A stretch of 64,000 bases of DNA from Kalaharituber pfeilii. Its lineage: Eukaryota > Ascomycota > Pezizomycetes > Pezizales > Pezizaceae. This document shows, piece by piece, positions 63,577 to 64,000 of the stretch. The notes below the pieces were generated by a model. That model saw nothing but the letters and a program-made list of their open reading frames with translations. It had not been told where the DNA came from and ran no database searches. Position 1 is the first letter of the stretch; every line of letters begins with the position of its first letter. The position numbers and the translations under genes were made by a program. The DNA is taken from assembly GCA_015179045.1 (NCBI GenBank), contig WHUZ01000077.1:186001-250000 (forward strand). The letters run 5' to 3'.

Positions 63577-63803
63577 TCATGGACAGCAAATTTCGCATCC
63601 GGGCTCATTAGGGCATTCATTAGGGCATATGTGCGGACATGCCCAACATCCACTTTGCTAAAGGTTAATGAAACAAGAAGCTATAGGTCAGCTATTATTC
63701 ATGTCAGAAACGCTATTGGTATTCAACATACAGGGGCAGGGGCGGTCGCAGCAACTTTGCAGTAAAGTACTAGAGCAATAAGAACAACTGAAGCAAACTG
63801 CAT
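63577..63803 (-). CDS. small secreted cysteine-rich protein, copy 2 (two exons)
   Basis: Exon 1 63732-63803 (24 codons) and exon 2 63577-63657 (26 codons plus stop). The intron is 74 nt (63658-63731) with donor GTATGT and acceptor TTTAG, phase 0. The protein has 50 residues: signal peptide MQFASVVLIALVLYCKVAAT, nearly identical to copy 1, then a mature part with seven cysteines (CWACPHIC, NEC, GCEICC). The spacing C-x2-C-x3-C and the terminal C-x2-C-C are shared with copy 1, while the residues between differ much more than the signal peptide. That is the pattern expected of a fast-evolving secreted peptide family. Function unknown. Confidence 0.77.
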
Positions 63804-63956
63804 AGTTCACAGATTCAAAGGCAAGATTAAGATGGTAGGATTTCTGCAGGTTTGTTAAGGTGCAAGGAAGGAAGGTGATGTTAGCTGGTTTGGGAGAAAG
63901 GTAGGTCCGATTGCTTGGGAGTCAAGAGAGGTTCTGGTACGGGGGGATAAGAGTAG

Positions 63957-63966
63957 TATATATATA
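63957..63966 (-). promoter_or_regulatory. TATA-like element of the small secreted protein gene, copy 2
   Basis: TATATATATA-type tract about 155 bp upstream of the start codon, as in copy 1. Confidence 0.4.
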
Positions 63967-64000
63967 CGTGCACTGCAATTTTGTTCTATTTATTTTATAT

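Larger units (their letters stand above)
62960..63990. repeat. repeat R, copy 3
   Basis: Third copy of the segment at 42350-43450, with two young tail-only insertions and the second cysteine-rich peptide gene. Confidence 0.8.

Noticed and set aside
1..64000. LTR retrotransposon with intact LTRs
   Set aside because: No pair of long direct repeats with TG...CA ends and a primer-binding site was found; only an integrase remnant near 59 kb.
1..64000. SINEs with tRNA or 5S promoter heads
   Set aside because: I searched the 5' sides of the short elements by eye and saw no A-box/B-box pair; most start directly at the hairpin.

Overview
The window reads as a transposon-dense region of a filamentous fungal nuclear genome, most likely an ascomycete. 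The reasons are Tad1-type LINEs with a C-terminal RNase H, short introns of 48-78 nt with GTATGT-like donors and CTGAC/CTAAC branch sites, pogo, hAT and Mutator-like (MULE) transposons, and a MYND and a SET-domain gene of fungal type. I cannot name the species. No tRNA, rRNA or CRISPR array is visible.

Layout. 0-4.2 kb: nested LINE fragments and a 1.3-kb MULE with a perfect 9-bp target site duplication (TSD). 4.2-16.9 kb (unit X) and 19.3-36.6 kb (unit Y) are two diverged copies of one segment. Each carries two minus-strand genes with a coiled coil and a beta-trefoil-like C-terminus (A and B in X, C and D in Y), old LINE pieces and the 3' part of a MYND-finger gene. X was later hit by an 8-bp-TSD transposon, a TA-flanked element and a small hAT. 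Y was hit by a 6.66-kb LINE (inside gene C), a pogo element and a foldback MITE. 36.3-37.4 kb: intact MYND gene. 38.4-40.8 kb: unrecognised GC-rich, coding-like stretch. 42.3-45.8, 49.7 and 63 kb: three copies of another repeat, two of which hold a two-exon gene for a small secreted cysteine-rich protein. 45.85-49.71 kb: hAT element with an apparently intact three-exon transposase. 50-54 kb: tandem repeats, a broken LINE reverse transcriptase and an ORF1-only LINE. 56-60.7 kb: a small membrane-protein gene, a 36-bp coding repeat, a Ty3/gypsy integrase remnant and LINE pieces. 60.8-62.7 kb: SMYD-like SET gene broken by insertions.

The main discovery is a population of about 25 very short retroposons (about 40-100 bp including poly-A). 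Each is little more than the 3' hairpin of a LINE plus a poly-A tail, and most are flanked by 9-15 bp TSDs. Many can be checked against an empty site in the paralogous unit. The family A hairpin has an outer stem CTCGC/GCGAG or ATCGC/GCGAT and an inner stem GCCC/GGGC or GCCT/AGGC, and the pairs change together. The same hairpin ends the full-length LINE at 20.3-27.0 kb (called LINE-I here). A second lineage (LINE-II, a different C-terminal zinc finger) ends in hairpins B and C, which also occur as tail-only copies. Most copies start within a few bases upstream of the hairpin. This suggests reverse transcription that begins at the poly-A, copies the hairpin and stops. LINE-I and LINE-II are local labels, not database names.
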